A stretch of 64,000 nt of DNA from Zingiber officinale (GCF_018446385.1 NC_055988.1:59979788-60043787); one strand, 5' to 3'; counted from the stretch's first letter, positions 44,606 through 57,616 are shown. The notes: a model not told the origin generated them from the letters alone. Numbers and translations are program-made.

Positions 44606-47600
44606 TGTAACACCCCAAATTTCATGATTTGGAGTCCCAAAAGACCTTATTAAAATCTAGAAATGCTATAGAAAAATTCTAGAGATTTTTAGGAATTTTT
44701 AGAGTATTTTTACGTAATTTTTGGAAGTTGTTTGGTATTTTTACCAAGAGAAAGAAGTTTATAAATATATATATATAAAAGTGTTAAAGCTGGGTTTTGA
44801 ACCCAAGAGCTCGGACCCGAATCAGATTTTAACGGACTCAGCCAACCATCTGGGCTATGGCTATTTTGTTTATAATATATGAGATAAGATGTAGAAAATG
44901 GTAATGGAGAATAATAGCAAGGGAAATAAGTTGAAGAAACTGGGTTTCGAACCGAGCTCCTCGGCCCAAGCAGAACTCGGCCCGACCAACCGTGCTATGC
45001 TCGATTGTTAACTTGATGTGAGAACAAATTTATATAAGGTATAGTTGGTAACAGAAAATAAATCGAAACGAAAAGTGCGCGGCTGAGGAATCGAAGCCGT
45101 GACCTTAGAATTGGTCAAAACCCGACTAAAGCAGGTGATCTAGCCGTTGGTTCCGTTGAGAAAAGGTAGGAAAATTATTTAACCAGTTAACAGAATATGG
45201 AGATTATAAAGAGGGATAAGTTGAGGTGGTAAATTCCCAAAATCGAAAACCCTTTACCCTCTCCCGATCGCGAGCGACGGCGACTCCCTCTCGGGCGAAG
45301 ACGCAACAAGGGACCTAGGGCTTGGTCTCCGGCGCCGGCGAAGGGTTGTTTACAACCGATCTTCACCCGTGTGTGGCCACTCCGACGAGGGGAGCTTGAA
45401 AACACAAAGAGGTTGCCGAGAATTGAAGCTCCTCCGAAGCCCTAGTTGCCTCCTTTCGGCTGTGAGTCCAAGAACACGAAGGTAAGTCGCTACTCACCTG
45501 CGGTAAGGGTAGCTCCGGGGTTTTTATTTCTTTTCTTTGCAATCCGAAGCATGCATGAACCCTAGTTTTCAGTTTGGTTTTGATCTTGTATTCTGTTCTT
45601 GTAGAATAGCTTCGAATTTTGGTTTTTCGGATAGGAATGAGTAAGCTAGTTCTGAGTTCTTGTTGAGATCGAATTCGTTGTTGTATTTGATCCTTTCTTT
45701 ACTCCCGAGACCTAGCATTCTCGGTCCCTTTTTGGTTTTCTGGCAGTGGCACTGAACAGGAGTTTTGGGAAGTTTCGGTTTGTGCTTTGGAATGGGCATG
45801 AATGGTTTGGAGTTTTTTGGATAGGATTGAAGTGCTTAGAGATGTTTTTTTTTATGTGTTCAGTTCATGAGTTGGTTGAGCAAATGTTGGATCGGATTCA
45901 AGGTTGATTAGAACCCTTAATGATGCTTTCAGATTTTAAGCTTAGGTTTGAGTTTTAGTTTCCTTCTTTGATTCAGATTAAGCTGTACCTACCTTCTTAG
46001 TTTCGGTTTATCTTGAAGTTTGCTGCCATGAAACCAAAAGTTAGTTATTTAGATTTGGAGAAGAGTAAACCTTTTGTGCTATAAGTTGAACAAGGATAGC
46101 CCATTAAACCTATCCTAGCTTTAGAGCTTGCATTGCAGATTTTTGATTGTCTAGCATGGCAGATTTTGAATGGTTAGCATTGTAGATTAGCATTGCAGAG
46201 TTTTTTTGGTTTATTCTAGCATGCTGTTTGGGCTTTCCCATTTGCTATTGAATATGCATGATTAGATTTCATTTTCTATTTCGTGGCTATAGGTTTGAGC
46301 ATGAGTAGATTTAGAGTTCTAGTTCCTTATGTAATTAAATGTGCATGAGTGACATTCCTTTAAAGCAATCAGTTTCTGGTTTCTTTTGTATTGGTTATGT
46401 ATGCAGAATTTGTCATTGTAGGTTAGTTTTTCCTTGCTAATTCTATGCACATGTTCAGTTTAAGGTTGGTTTCTCCTTGTTAATTCCTTAATTGAAGCAT
46501 GTGAACTCAAATTACGAGCATGAACAGTTTATGTTAAGTTCAGCAAGTCTAGTTTTGTGTTACACTTCAATTTCAGCAAGTTTAAATTCCAGTTAGTAGA
46601 TCTTGTTGGTTCATTACTACCTCATTTAGCATGGACAGATTTATTTCGGCTTTAGTTGTGGTTTCCTACTAAAGTACCAAAAGATAAGAGTAAAAAGAGA
46701 TAAAGAAAAGAAAAGAAAAGGCCGAGGCCTTAAGTAGATCCCAAAGTCGAGACTTTAGGGATTTTTGGCACACAAGGTGCCTATTAAAATGCCGAGGCAT
46801 TTAAAGAAGAAGTAAATAAGCTAATAAGTATTTTACTTTTAAGAAGAGGCTAGTACCCGACATCCAAGAGCTTGTCGTTAAACAAATCCAGGTGTCCAAT
46901 TCCGAGGTCTTGTCTCGTAGACCGAGGTCCGCTTCTTTAGGATTGGTGGCTCGCACCCCAACCTATTAGGACGCGTAAGATGGTACTACGCCTGGGCCCA
47001 AGAAGAAGTTGATTATTATTTTGAAGTATTATAAGTATAAGCTTTTGAACTAATAAAACAATGTGTTTACAAAAGTTTACAGGTATTAAAGAATAAGTTT
47101 TAAATAAGTGAAATAAAAGAATAAGTTTTTAAGTAAGTTTAATAAGAATCAGAAAGTGTTTAGAATTCAGTAAGTTAAGTTCTTTATGCTAGCATGATAG
47201 TATAGACTTGTCTTACATGTTTAGCCTTTCAGTATGTTTCTTTACTATTAGAAGAGCATGAGTTAGCTTACTGTTATTTGCTATTTATGAGCATGAGTAG
47301 CTTTTCATGTTAGCATTCAGTTTTAGCATGTTTTTATTTATACACATGCATATCGAGTTTTTGTGAGTTAGATAGCGCTTACTAAGCAAATTTTGCTTAT
47401 AGACTACACTTCCTCTTACTGCAGATAAAGGAAAAGAGAAGATTTAGCAAGGAAGGCGACAAGGTGGCGCGGATGGTGTGTGATGCCAGGACTATGGAAG
47501 CCTTGGGACTTAGTTTAGGAATTTATTAAGATTGTCATTTATTAAGAATGTATTAGATGAGTCATTTAGTCTTCCGCTGTTAGTTAATTGTATGTTTTTA

Positions 47601-47874
47601 TTTTGTTTCCTCTATTCATTGCTTGCATGATTTGATTTCATTAAACTGCGTGGGATGTTATTCCTTTTGTGTGCTTGATATGCGTTCCAGCCGCCTGTGG
47701 CTGTGTATATTATGTTATGTATTAATGATTATGGTCACCGGTACAGGGGAGACTCTGCCGAAATTTTTCGGTAGGGTTTCCACGTGATTTTTAATCACAC
47801 CGGTTAAGTAGAGTTAGTAGTTAAGTAACGGTCATCCTTAGAGAATAGTAGTAGTAAGAAGGGTGGTCGTTACA
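44606..47874 (+). repeat. 3' LTR of innermost element (3269 bp)
   Basis: It starts TGTAACACCCCAAATTTCAT and ends GGTGGTCGTTACA. It has three antisense tRNA-like modules, a TATA word near 45202, donor-like GTAAGT at 45482, an acceptor-like TACTGCAG ending at 47424, and the two hairpins near its end. Confidence 0.95.
44775..45145 (-). other. Three tRNA-like modules in innermost 3' LTR
   Basis: Module 1 has A box TAGCCCAGATGG (44857-44846), B box GGGTTCAAAACCC (44803-44791) and T4. Module 2 has A box TAGCACGGTTGG (44997-44986) and B box GGTTCGAAACCC (44953-44942) without a clear T4. Module 3 has a weak A box near 45142-45131, B box GGCTTCGATTCC (45098-45087) and T4. Confidence 0.68.
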
Positions 47875-47879
47875 TTATG

Positions 47880-48502
47880 AAGCACTATATGGCAGGAAAT
47901 GCAGATCACCCATATGCTGGCAAGAAGCAGGAGAGAGAAAAGAGATAGAAGCAGAGTTGGGCATTCAGACAGAGGTGATAGATGAGACTACTCAAGCAAT
48001 CCAGAAAATCAGACAGAGAATTGAGACTGGCCAGAGCAGACAGAAGAGTTATGCTGACACACGCCGTGGGCCATTGGAGTTCCAAGTAGGAGATTCAGTT
48101 TTCCTCAAGGTCGCTCCTATGAAGGGAGTGATGAGATTTGGCAAGAAGGGCAAATTAAGTCCTCGCTATGTAGGACCTTACCTGATCATAGAAAGGATTG
48201 GGAAAGTAGCTTACAGGCTGGACTTACCACAAGACATGTCAGCAATACACAATGTGTTTCATGTCTCTATGCTAAAGAAGTGTCTCCGTGACCCGAGCCA
48301 AGTGATTCAGCCTCAGTCAATGCAGATCCAAGAGGATCTTAGTTATGAGAGCAGACCTACACAGATAGTGGACAGAACAGTCAAGAGATTGAGAAACAAA
48401 GAAGTACCACTAGTGAAGGTCGTCTGGCAGAACCAGAAGCACGAGGAAATCACTTGGGAGCGGGAGGACAGTATGAGACAGAAGTATCCAGAGCTATTCT
48501 AA
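47880..48502 (+). pseudogene. Integrase C-terminus and chromodomain of inner element
   Basis: Continues the integrase of 43475-44175 after the innermost insertion (EALYGRKCRSP words at 47880-47915). 47957-48502 is one open frame: the GPY/F-like region (GKLSPRYVGPYLI) and a chromodomain (IVDRTVKRLRNKEVPLVKV, then HEEITWERED), ending at a normal stop. This half is well preserved. Confidence 0.88.
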
Positions 48503-48524
48503 GTTCGAGGATGAACTTTTTATA

Positions 48525-48537
48525 AGGTATGGGGGAT
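48525..48537 (+). other. Polypurine tract of inner element
   Basis: AAGGTATGGGGGA just before the 3' LTR. Confidence 0.85.
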
Positions 48538-50932
48538 TGTAACAACCCAATTTTCCCCTATTTCGAGTTCCAAATGTCCATAAAAATATTTGGAAATACT
48601 TTTAAAATATTCTAGAGATTTTTAGAAATTTTTAGAGTATTTTTATGCAATTTTTGGAGGTCATTTAGTATGTTTACAAAAAGAAAGAAAGTTTGATAAA
48701 TAAATGTGTTGAAGCTAGGTCTCGAACCCGTGACCTGGGGTCAGACACGACCCAACCGGACGCAGCTTGACCAGCTGAGCCAGCGAGTTTTTGTTAATTA
48801 TATAGGAGGTGGAATATATTTAAGCTATAGTTAGAGCGTTTTGAATAAAAGGGGAATAAAAGTGCGCGGCTGGGATTCGAACCCATGAGCTGGGCTTTAA
48901 GCAAAACCGGCCCAAACCAGCTGAGCTACACGAACTTTGTCAACCTAATATGGAGAGAATTGGATATAAAGTATAGTTATAATGGAAAACCCTAGATTTA
49001 AAAGAAGGCTTAAGTTTCTCCCGAACCAAAATCCCGAAACCTCTTCTTCTCCTCCTCGCGTGCGCCGTTTCTTCTCGGGTGAAACCGCAGAAACCCTAGT
49101 TTCTTCTTCGGCGGTCGGCAGAGGGTTGTCTTCGAGAATCCTTCACATTCTCGTGATCTTCTTGACGTGGAGAGCACGTAGACGTGAAGAAGGCGCTGCG
49201 ATTTTGAGTCTCGTCCGAACCCTAGAAGCCTCTTTTCTTCTCTGGTTGTAAGTTCTAAGAGCAAGGGTAAGTACTACTCACCTGTGGTAGGAGTTGCTCC
49301 GATCTTTCGGTTTTCATTTCCTTGTTTTCCTGAGTTTCTTGAATCCGAAACATGCTATAAAGATTTTGGCTTTGGATGTTCTGCCGTGGGTTTCCTTTGC
49401 ATTTCGGTTGTAACATGCCTAAAGGTTTCTGTGATTCTGTGAAGGTATAGTTTTGAATAAGTTACGTGGGTTTTGTTTGTAACATTTCAGCAAGCAGAAT
49501 TATGCTAGGAAAGGGGCACGATCAGCCTTGTTACTTGGTTCCAGGAGTAGATTCTATGTTATTTGTAAATTGTACACATTGCTATGTGTTTATTGAGTTC
49601 TTTAGAGTTGGATTTCTTAAGTTTCAATTCAGCAAGTTGGATTCTTGCTTTTGGGTGGCTGCTGTGAGTTGATAAAAGGGAGAAGAAGGGATTTGAATGG
49701 TTTTAAGTCTGTCCTAGCTTAAAGCATGTGGTGTTAGCTTTAGATACTTGCTGTTTTAGATTTCTTTTGAATTTGGTTCATTCCTGTGGACTGAACAGTA
49801 GCAATTCTTCAGCTTTCTTTTGGCTGCCGTGAGTTTTATAGGCAGTTGAGAAGAGGTTTTAGGTAAATAGAATAGTTTCCATTAGAAATTAGTTGGGCAG
49901 GTGTAATTTCCCCTTGCTGCCATGGAACTTAATTTAAGCTGTGTAGTATTGAACAGCTTATTTGTAGCTTAGTTTTACCTTGTTATATTAAGCACAAACA
50001 ACATACATTTAGAGCACCTTGTAGTTCAGTTTTCCTGGCCAAAAACAGGGCACGAACAGCTATATATAAAGTGTATTTTGTATAGCATGTTTAAAGGCCT
50101 TAAAGTAGTATTCCTTGTCATGTTTTAATAGCAGGTTTAGAAGCCCTAAAGTAGCATTCCTTGCCTATTTTTACAGCATGAATGGAGTCACTAAAGTAGC
50201 ATCCTATACCTGTTTATTACAGCATACTTAGAAAGCCCAAAGTTAGCTTCCTTTTGCTTTATTTCTAGCATGATTAGAAAGTTTAAAGTAGTATGTTTTT
50301 GCCTATTTTGTATAGCATGTTTAGAAGATTAAAATAGCATGTTTTATTCTATTTTTCAGCATGTTTAAAAGCCTTAGAGTAGTCATCCTTGCCATGTACT
50401 TACAGCAGGGTTAGCAGCCCTAAAGTATCGTTCTATACTTGTTTTTACAGCATGATTAGAATCATTTTATACTTGATTTTACAGCATGTTTAGAAGCACA
50501 AAAATAGCATCCTTTGCCATGTTTTCATCGTATGATTCAAAGGCTTTAAATTGCTTTCTTTAGTTTAGCTTATAGCATGATCAGTAAGCTTTAAGTTACT
50601 TGTTTTATTCTATTATATAGTATGGTTAGTTGATTATATACCCATACTTGTTAAGTATATTTAAAGGACTCCCACAATCTTTAATAAAAGATAATAAGGA
50701 AGATAAAAGAATAAGAAAGATAAAAAGTAAGTCAAGCAAGAGGCTAGTACCCGACATCCAAGAGCTTGTCGTTAAACAAATCCAGGTGACCATTTCCGAG
50801 GTCTTGGCCCTAGTAGACCGAGGTCTGCTCTTTTAGGATTGGTGGCTCGCAACCCTAACCTATTAGGGAACGCGCATGAGATGGTACTAAGCCTGGGCCC
50901 AAAGTAAAGAAAAGTAAAGAAGTAAAGAAGTA

Positions 50933-50964
<32 letters not shown>

Positions 50965-51795
50965 AGAAGAAAGAAAAAAAATAGAAATTAAAAGATTAAT
51001 TTCTAACACAAGGATACAAGAAATGAAATAAGTTCCAAGCTTAGAATAAATAAGAATGGTTAGTTTCTTTAATTCTAAGTTTACATAGTTAGTTTCTTGT
51101 TATTCTGCTTGATACTGAGTATGATTTGTATCTAGTTCATTTTCTGTATACCATGAGCATATGCAGATAGTTTTAGTATTTCAGTTTCAGTACTTATGCA
51201 TTTCATTTATGCATTTCGAGTTTTGTGAGATAGATTAGTACTTACTAAGCGTTTTCTCTTATAGATCTTTTCTTTTTCCTCCTACCGCAGATAAAGGAAA
51301 AGCTAAGATATGAAGGGAGGCGACAGGGTGGTGGTAATGATGGATGTGTGTGGTGACTGAACTATGGAGAGGTCCAGAGGGGACTAGCAAGACTTATTTA
51401 TTTAGAGTTTATGTCTAGTTTATTTTTCCTTATTTCTGTTATGAAATTTTGAGTTTATGATTGAGTTTGATGTGCATTGTAGCTTATTATGCTTCATTCT
51501 GGGAGCTTGAGTTTAGTTCATGTTGCTAGATTAGTTTTTGATTTTGATATGATTTATTACTGCGTGGTTGTGAATAAATTGTGATCCAGCCGCATGTGGC
51601 TGTGTATATATCTTGTGTATTATAGATTTGGTCACCGGTACAGGGGAGACTCTGCCGAAATTTTTCGGTAGGAATTCCTCTGAACCGTGATAAATCCAAC
51701 TGACTCTAATAATAGCGTCAGTGACACTAGTAAGTAGAGTATAGATAGGTAATGGTCGCCCTTAGAGAGTAGTAGTAAGAAGGGTGGTTGTTACA
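48538..51795 (+). repeat. Inner 3' LTR (3258 bp)
   Basis: It starts TGTAACAACCCAATTTTCCC and ends GGTGGTTGTTACA. It carries two tRNA-like modules (about 48710-48790 and 48862-48935, minus strand), a TATA word near 48978, donor-like GTAAGT near 49267 and an acceptor ending at 51290. Confidence 0.95.
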
Positions 51796-51800
51796 TTAGC

Positions 51801-52398
51801 ATTCAGTTTTAGCATGTTTTTATTTATATACATGCACATCGTGATTTTGTGAGTTAGATAGCGCTCACTAAGCATTTTGCTTATAGATACTACTTTCCTC
51901 CTACTGCAGATAAAGGAAAAGGAAAGCTAAAGTATAAGAAGGAAGGCGACGAGGAGATGCTGTGACGGTGTGTGATGCCAGGACTATGGAGAGATCATGA
52001 GTTTGCTAAGGAAACAGTCAAGACTCCTTTTGAGTTTTCTTTCAGTTATTAAGTTGATAGAGATTGTATTAGTTGTTTCCTTTGTCTATGTTGATTAATT
52101 GAGTCTATTCCGCATTGTTAGTTGAGTTATTTCCTATTGTTGGAGCTATATAGTTTTCTATTGCTAGAATAGTTTCTTTTAGTGTCGTGTTATTATTTCT
52201 GCGTGGTTGTGAAAAATATGTTCCAGCCGCCTGTGGCTGTGTATATAGTGTTTGTAGCCGAGTTTGACAGGGGAGACTCTGCCAAATTTTTCGGTAGGAT
52301 TTTCCAGAGATTTTAATAAACCGGTTAAGTAGAGTTAGTAGTTAAGTAACGGTCACTCTTAGAGAGTAGTAGTAGTAGTAAGAAGGGTGGTTGTTACA
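51801..52398 (+). repeat. Outer 5' LTR, second part
   Basis: Continues 35412-37208 after the inner element; 51796-51800 is the duplicated TTAGC. It matches 57004-57616 closely except at about 52240-52320, where several differences and a short deletion cluster. It ends at the PBS. Confidence 0.93.
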
Positions 52399-52400
52399 GT

Positions 52401-52412
52401 TGGTATCAGAGC
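52401..52412 (+). other. Primer binding site of outer element
   Basis: TGGTATCAGAGC two bases after the LTR end. Confidence 0.95.
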
Positions 52413-52647
52413 ACTGTTCCATTCTCCAGCATCACACACACATCAGCATCATCCTCGCCGTCTCCAAGTAAGAAAGTATTTAAATCCTCTCTTTATTCTG
52501 CTTTCCTTATTATTAACTGCAGTATAGAGTATTTGTTTTTGAATGCTTAAGTAAGATAGAAGATTTTGTTTCCCTTTTCTATATTCATATATAAGTATGA
52601 TTAGAAGGGTTAGAGAAGCTATCAAGCCTTTTCTTCTGCATAATTAG

Positions 52648-53440
52648 ATGTCAAGAAGAGGACGACCCCGTACCGTTCATACTGAGGACCGAGTTCAGGA
52701 GAACGAAGAGCCCAGAACCCCTGGGCCTATTCTCTCTGAAGTTGTAGCTCAACTTCAGAGACAAGTAGCGAGCAACAGCAAGTGATTGCCAATCTAATGG
52801 CCAATCAGAAGCCAGCTCCTCCCACTCCCCCAACCATTAATGTGGAGACCCCAGTGGTAACTGAATTCCTATCGGTTGCCCTAGAAGTCGCCACAACACC
52901 TAGAAGACAAGAAGTATACCTCATCTAGTGGCTGAAGCTGAAACCAGAAAGATTCTCAGGCACGACTGAGCCCTGGGATGCCCAGGCTTGGTTCAAGACA
53001 CTTGAGAGCACAATGGAGCTTCTTGACTGACCAGAAGTCAAGAAGGGTAAGTGTGCCTCTTTCTACCTATCTGGAGGTGCTCGTATGTAGTGGGAGCGAG
53101 TTAAGAGTAAGAGAGCAGTCAACCAGATGAGCTGGGTTGACTTTGAGATAGAGTTTTACGAAGAATTCTTTCGTCAACGGATCACCAATAAACATTATGA
53201 GGAGTTTATAGAATTCAGACAAGGTGACCTATCAGTAGAAGAAACGGTAAAAGGATTCGACAGGCTAGCTCGTCTCTGCCTAGAGTTAGTAAGTACAGAG
53301 AAAGAACGAGTCAGACTAACGTTCCTAATGCTGAGACCAGAAATAACGCCTAATGTGAATAGTGAAACTCACCGACCATAGATTGGTGAAGAGCTGGTCA
53401 ACAGGGCATTAGTAAGCACTATCTGAACAGCAATAATGCA
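52648..53440 (+). pseudogene. gag remnant of outer element
   Basis: It starts with ATGTCAAGAAGAGGAC. The best part is 53127-53381 (SWVDFEIEFYEEFF, GFDRLARLCLE). A TAG lies at about 53087 and more stops follow. Very similar to the remnant at 2804, including the same loss of zinc knuckle and protease. Confidence 0.8.
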
Positions 53441-53569
53441 CAACAAACGCAACACAAGTCAGTCAAGATAGAAGACAAGACAGTGGGGAAATAGAGACCC
53501 CAGTCAAGTAATCAGAACTGGAAGGACAAAGATAACAAGAAAGACCCAAGCAGGAAGATGTTCGGGTAG

Positions 53570-54640
53570 TCTGTGAGTATCCAAAGGTATTTTCAGAAGA
53601 ACTACCTGGACTACCTCCCAACAGAGAAGCGGAGTTTGAAATTGGACCGGTACCAGGAACCAGTTCAATTTCAAAAGCTCCATACCGCATGTCTCCAGCA
53701 AAGCTAAACGAGTTACAAGAACAACTTCAGGAGCTGCTTGACAAAGGCTTTATCCGCCCTAGTCATTCACCATGGAGAGCTCCTGTGTTGTTTGTCAAGA
53801 AGAAAGATGGATCTATGCGAATGTGCATAGATTACAGAGCTCTGAATCAAGTGACCATCAAGAACAAGTACCCCCTTCCCAGGATCGATGACTTATTTGA
53901 TCAGTTAAGAGAGGCAACAATGTTCTTAAAGATAGACTTGTGCTCTGGGTACCATCAGCTGAAGGTGAAAGAAAGAGATATACCCAGAACGGCGTTTAGG
54001 ATCAGATATGGACGCTACGAGTTTTGGTCAAGCCTTTTGGAGTGACTAATGCACCTGCAATTTTCATGGACCTGATAAACAGAGTGTTCAGAGAATACCT
54101 TGACAAATTTGTCATTGTGTTCATCGACAACATTCTAATCTATTCCAGAACCCCAGAGGAGCATGACACGCACTTGAGAATAGTCCTGCAGACCCTACAG
54201 CAGAAACAGCTTTATGCTAAGTTCTCAAAGTGCGGATTCTGGTTAGATCAGGTGGCATTTCTAGGCCACATAATTTCTAAAGAAAGTATCCAAGTGGATC
54301 CAGCCAAAATAGAAGCAGTCAATAACTGGAGTAGACCCAAGAATGCCAGGGAGATCAGAAGCTTCCTTGGTTTAGCTGGGTACTACAGGAAATTCGTGGA
54401 AGACTTTTCCAGAATAGCCTCTCCACTTACAGCCCTCACCAGAAAGAACAAGAAGTTTGAATGGTCAGATAAATGTGAGCAGAGTTTCTAAAAGTTGAAG
54501 AAGAGACTGATCAGTACTCCCATTCTGACAGTCCCAGAAAGTGACAAGAGTTTTGACATCTACAGTGATGCTTCCAAGATGGGTCTAGGAGCTGTACTCA
54601 TGCAAGAAGAAAAAAAATTATAGCTTATGCTTCCAAACAA
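53570..54640 (+). pseudogene. RT and part of RNase H of outer element, broken
   Basis: 53689-54020 reads the RT start ([32 protein letters not shown]). After a shift, 54024-54491 has [10 protein letters not shown], then [13 protein letters not shown], in which the second catalytic Asp of the usual DD is Asn (GAC to AAC). The end of RT ([14 protein letters not shown]) and the RNase H start ([14 protein letters not shown]) follow after a TAA. The RNase H middle is deleted. Confidence 0.88.
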
Positions 54641-55170
54641 AGCTAATAAAGTGGCAGATGCACTAAGCAGAAAATCCAGTGCATCCCTGATGTCCCTGTC
54701 ATCATTAGCCCTGCCACAACAGAAGGAGTTATCAGATTTCGGACTTGAAATTATTTATGGGCAATTCCAAGTAGGGGATTCAGTCTTTCTCAAGGTCGCT
54801 CCTATGAGGGGAGTGATGAGATTTGGCAAGAAAGGCAAATTAAGTCTTCGTTATGTAGGACCTTACCTGATCACAGAAAGGATTGGGAAAGTAGCTTACA
54901 AGCTGGATTTACCACAAGACATGTCAGCAATACACAATGTGTTTCATGTCTCCATGTTAAAGAAGTGCCTCCACGACCCTAGCCAAGTGATTGAGCCTCA
55001 GTCAGTGTAGATCCAAGAGGATCTTAGTTATGAGAGTAGACCTACACAGATAGTGGACAGAGCAGTCAAGAGACTAAGAAGCAAAGAAGTATCACTAGTG
55101 AAAGTCATCTGGCAGAACCAGAAGCATGAGGAAGTCACTTGGGAGCGGGAGGACAGTAACTATTCTAAGT
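54641..55170 (+). pseudogene. RNase H tail joined to integrase C-terminus, outer element
   Basis: [14 protein letters not shown] leads through ...LEIIYGQ straight into FQVGDSVFLKVAPM, so the whole integrase zinc finger and core are deleted. The GPY/F-like part and a chromodomain follow, with a TAG at 55006 and a deletion near the end. Confidence 0.88.
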
Positions 55171-55203
55171 TCGAGGACGAACTTTTTATAAGGTATGGGG
55201 AAT

Positions 55204-57616
55204 TGTAACGACCCAATTTTCCCTATTTCAAGTTCTAAAAGTCCATAAAAATATTTGGAAATACTTTTAAAATATTCTAAAGATTTTTAGGAATTTTTAG
55301 AGTATTTTTATGTAAATTTTGGAGTCCGTTTGGTATTTTTACCAAGGAGAATAAGTTTTAAAAATAAACTAAAATAAAAAAAAAAAGGGTTGTAGAAGCT
55401 GGGTTTCGAACCCAGCACCCCTGGCCCAAGCAAAACTGGCCCAACCAACCGAGCTGCGCTCGATTTGTTAATCATATATGGAGCGATATATATTTAAGTA
55501 GTAGTTAGGAATAGTAAAATAAATTGGAATTAAAAGTGCGCGGCTGAGGGATTGAAGCCGAGACTCGTTGATTCGGTAAAAGGCCAGCTAACCAACTGGG
55601 CTAGCAGTTGTTACTTAATCAAATAAAGGGAGAATTTTATTTAATGAGTAGAAGTTAATAACAAGAATTAATGGGCAGAAAATAGTTGCAGCCGAGTTTC
55701 GAACCCGCAACACAAGCCTTAAGCAAAACGCAGCCAACCGACTATGCTAGCGATCGTTTGTTATTAAAGAAGGAGAAAAATTCCATTTAAGCTATAGTTG
55801 GAACCGAAAATAACCCTAGTTATAAAGTGAGGACTAAAGTGATTTTCGGAAAACCTAAAATTTCTTTTCCTCTCCTCACCTCTCGCGTGCGACGGCGGCA
55901 GATCAGGCGGAAGGTGAAGCCGACCTAGGGTTCCTCTCCGGCGGCCGGCAAGGGCTTCTTTTCAGAAGTCGTTCACGGATTCGTGGTCTCCTCGTCAAGG
56001 AGAACACGCGGATAGGAAGGGATCGCAGAGATCTTCACATCATCCGAACCCTAGATCTTCCTCCGGTTGTAAGTTCAAGAACAGCGAGGTGAGTTGCTAC
56101 TCACCTGCGGTTGTAATAGACGTGCAGTTTTCCTTTTCTAGCTTCCCCTTAGCTATTTGTAAGTATGAGTAGACTTCTTTTCTATTGCTATTAGACATGC
56201 AGATTTTCTTTGCTATCAGTTTAACATGAGCAGTATTGATTCCTATTTTTAGTCCTTTACTACTAGATACACATGAGCAGTTTCCTTTAGTTTTCATTTG
56301 CTATTTTAACAAGCATGAACAACCATGTATTCTAGTGGAAAAATAAGAATCCTATTAAATACTTTTAGAAGTATTAACAAGTAAAAGGAAGAAAAAGAAA
56401 AGAAAGAGAAAGGTCACGGCCTTAAGTAGATCCCAAAGTCAAGACTTTAGGGATTTTTGGCACACAAGGTGCTTATTAAAATGCCAAGGCATTTAAAGAA
56501 GAAGTAATTAAGATATAACAAGTATTTTACTTTTAAATGGCATGTACCGGACACAAGGTCCAAGGGATGGGCTCCAAGATGCCCCTAGGCACAAGGCCTA
56601 GAAGTATCTTAGTAGTTTCGGGATTAGCTACCTCGATCCTTACTAAGAATGCGCGCAAAGTGGTACAATGCCGGGCCCGAAAGAAGTTGATTATTATTTT
56701 CAAGTATTAAAAGTATAAGTTTATGAACAAGGAAAAAAATAAGTTTTACATAAGAATAAAAGTACTAAAGAATGAGTTTTAAGCAAGTGAAATAAAAGAA
56801 TCAGCTTAGAACAAGTAAAACAAGTTTCACTTTGTTTTAAAGATCAGTAAGTTTAGCTTCCTTTTATGCTAGCAGCTTTTACATGTTTAGTTTTCTTACA
56901 TGTTATTGATTTGCTAGTTGATGAGCATGTTTAGCTATACATGTTAGCTTTTCAGTTAGTTGATTCCTTTGCTATTTATGAGCATGAGTATCTTTACATG
57001 TTAGCATTCAGTTTTAGCATGTTTTTATTTATATACATGCATATCGTGATTTTGTGAGTTAGATAGCGCTCACTAAGCATTTTGCTTATAGATACTACTT
57101 TCCTCCTACTGCAGATAAAGGAAAAGGAAAGCTAAAGTATAAGAAGGAAGGCGACGAGGAGATGCTGTGACGGTGTGTGATGCCAGGACTATGGAGAGAT
57201 CATGAGTTTGCTAAGGAAACAGTCAAGACTCCTTTTGAGTTTTCTTTCAGTTATTAAGTTGATAGAGATTGTATTAGTTGTTTCCTTTGTCTATGTTGAT
57301 TAATTGAGTCTATTCCGCATTGTTAGTTGAGTTATTTCCTATTGTTGGAGCTATATAGTTTTCTATTGCTAGAATAGTTTCTTTTAGTGTCGTGTTATTA
57401 TTTCTGCGTGGTTGTGAAAAATATGTTCCAGCCGCCTGTGGCTGTGTATATAGTGTTTGTATCCCAGTTTGGGGTCATCGGTACAGGGGAGACTTTGCCG
57501 AAATTTTTCGGTAGAGTTTTCCTAGAGATTTTTAATAAACCGGTTAAGTAGAGTAGTAGATAGGTAACGGTCACTCTTAGAGAGTAGTAGTAGTAGTAAG
57601 AAGGGTGGTCGTTACA
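55204..57616 (+). repeat. Outer 3' LTR (2413 bp)
   Basis: It starts TGTAACGACCCAATTTTCCC, ends GGTGGTCGTTACA and is preceded by the tract AAGGTATGGGGAA. The uninterrupted version of the split 5' LTR. Confidence 0.95.
55374..55760 (-). other. Three tRNA-like modules in outer 3' LTR
   Basis: Copies of the 35580-35960 modules at about 55388-55468, 55537-55608 and 55681-55755, with the same A boxes, B boxes and T-runs. Confidence 0.72.

Larger units (their letters stand above)
44176..47874 (+). mobile_element. Innermost Ty3/gypsy element in the integrase of the inner one, TSD TTATG
   Basis: TTATG is present at 44171-44175 and 47875-47879. It has a 53-bp hairpin as 5' LTR, a PBS, about 370 bp of internal DNA and a full 3269-bp 3' LTR. 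Almost all of gag-pol is absent, so it depended fully on a helper. Confidence 0.95.
37209..51795 (+). mobile_element. Inner Tekay-type element in the outer 5' LTR, TSD TTAGC
   Basis: TTAGC is present at 37204-37208 and 51796-51800. It has the most complete pol of the window, with RT, RNase H, integrase and chromodomain motifs, but broken by stops and by the innermost element. Its 5' LTR begins with foreign fold-back DNA (37209-37849), whereas its 3' LTR begins normally at 48538. Confidence 0.95.
35412..57616 (+). mobile_element. Outer Tekay-type element, TSD TTAGG
   Basis: It is inserted in a unit of the CACTA array. TTAGG is present at 35407-35411 and 57617-57621. The 5' LTR is split by the inner element. 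Without that insertion the element is about 7.6 kb: LTRs of about 2.4 kb around a 2.8-kb internal part with broken gag and RT and no integrase core. Confidence 0.95.
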
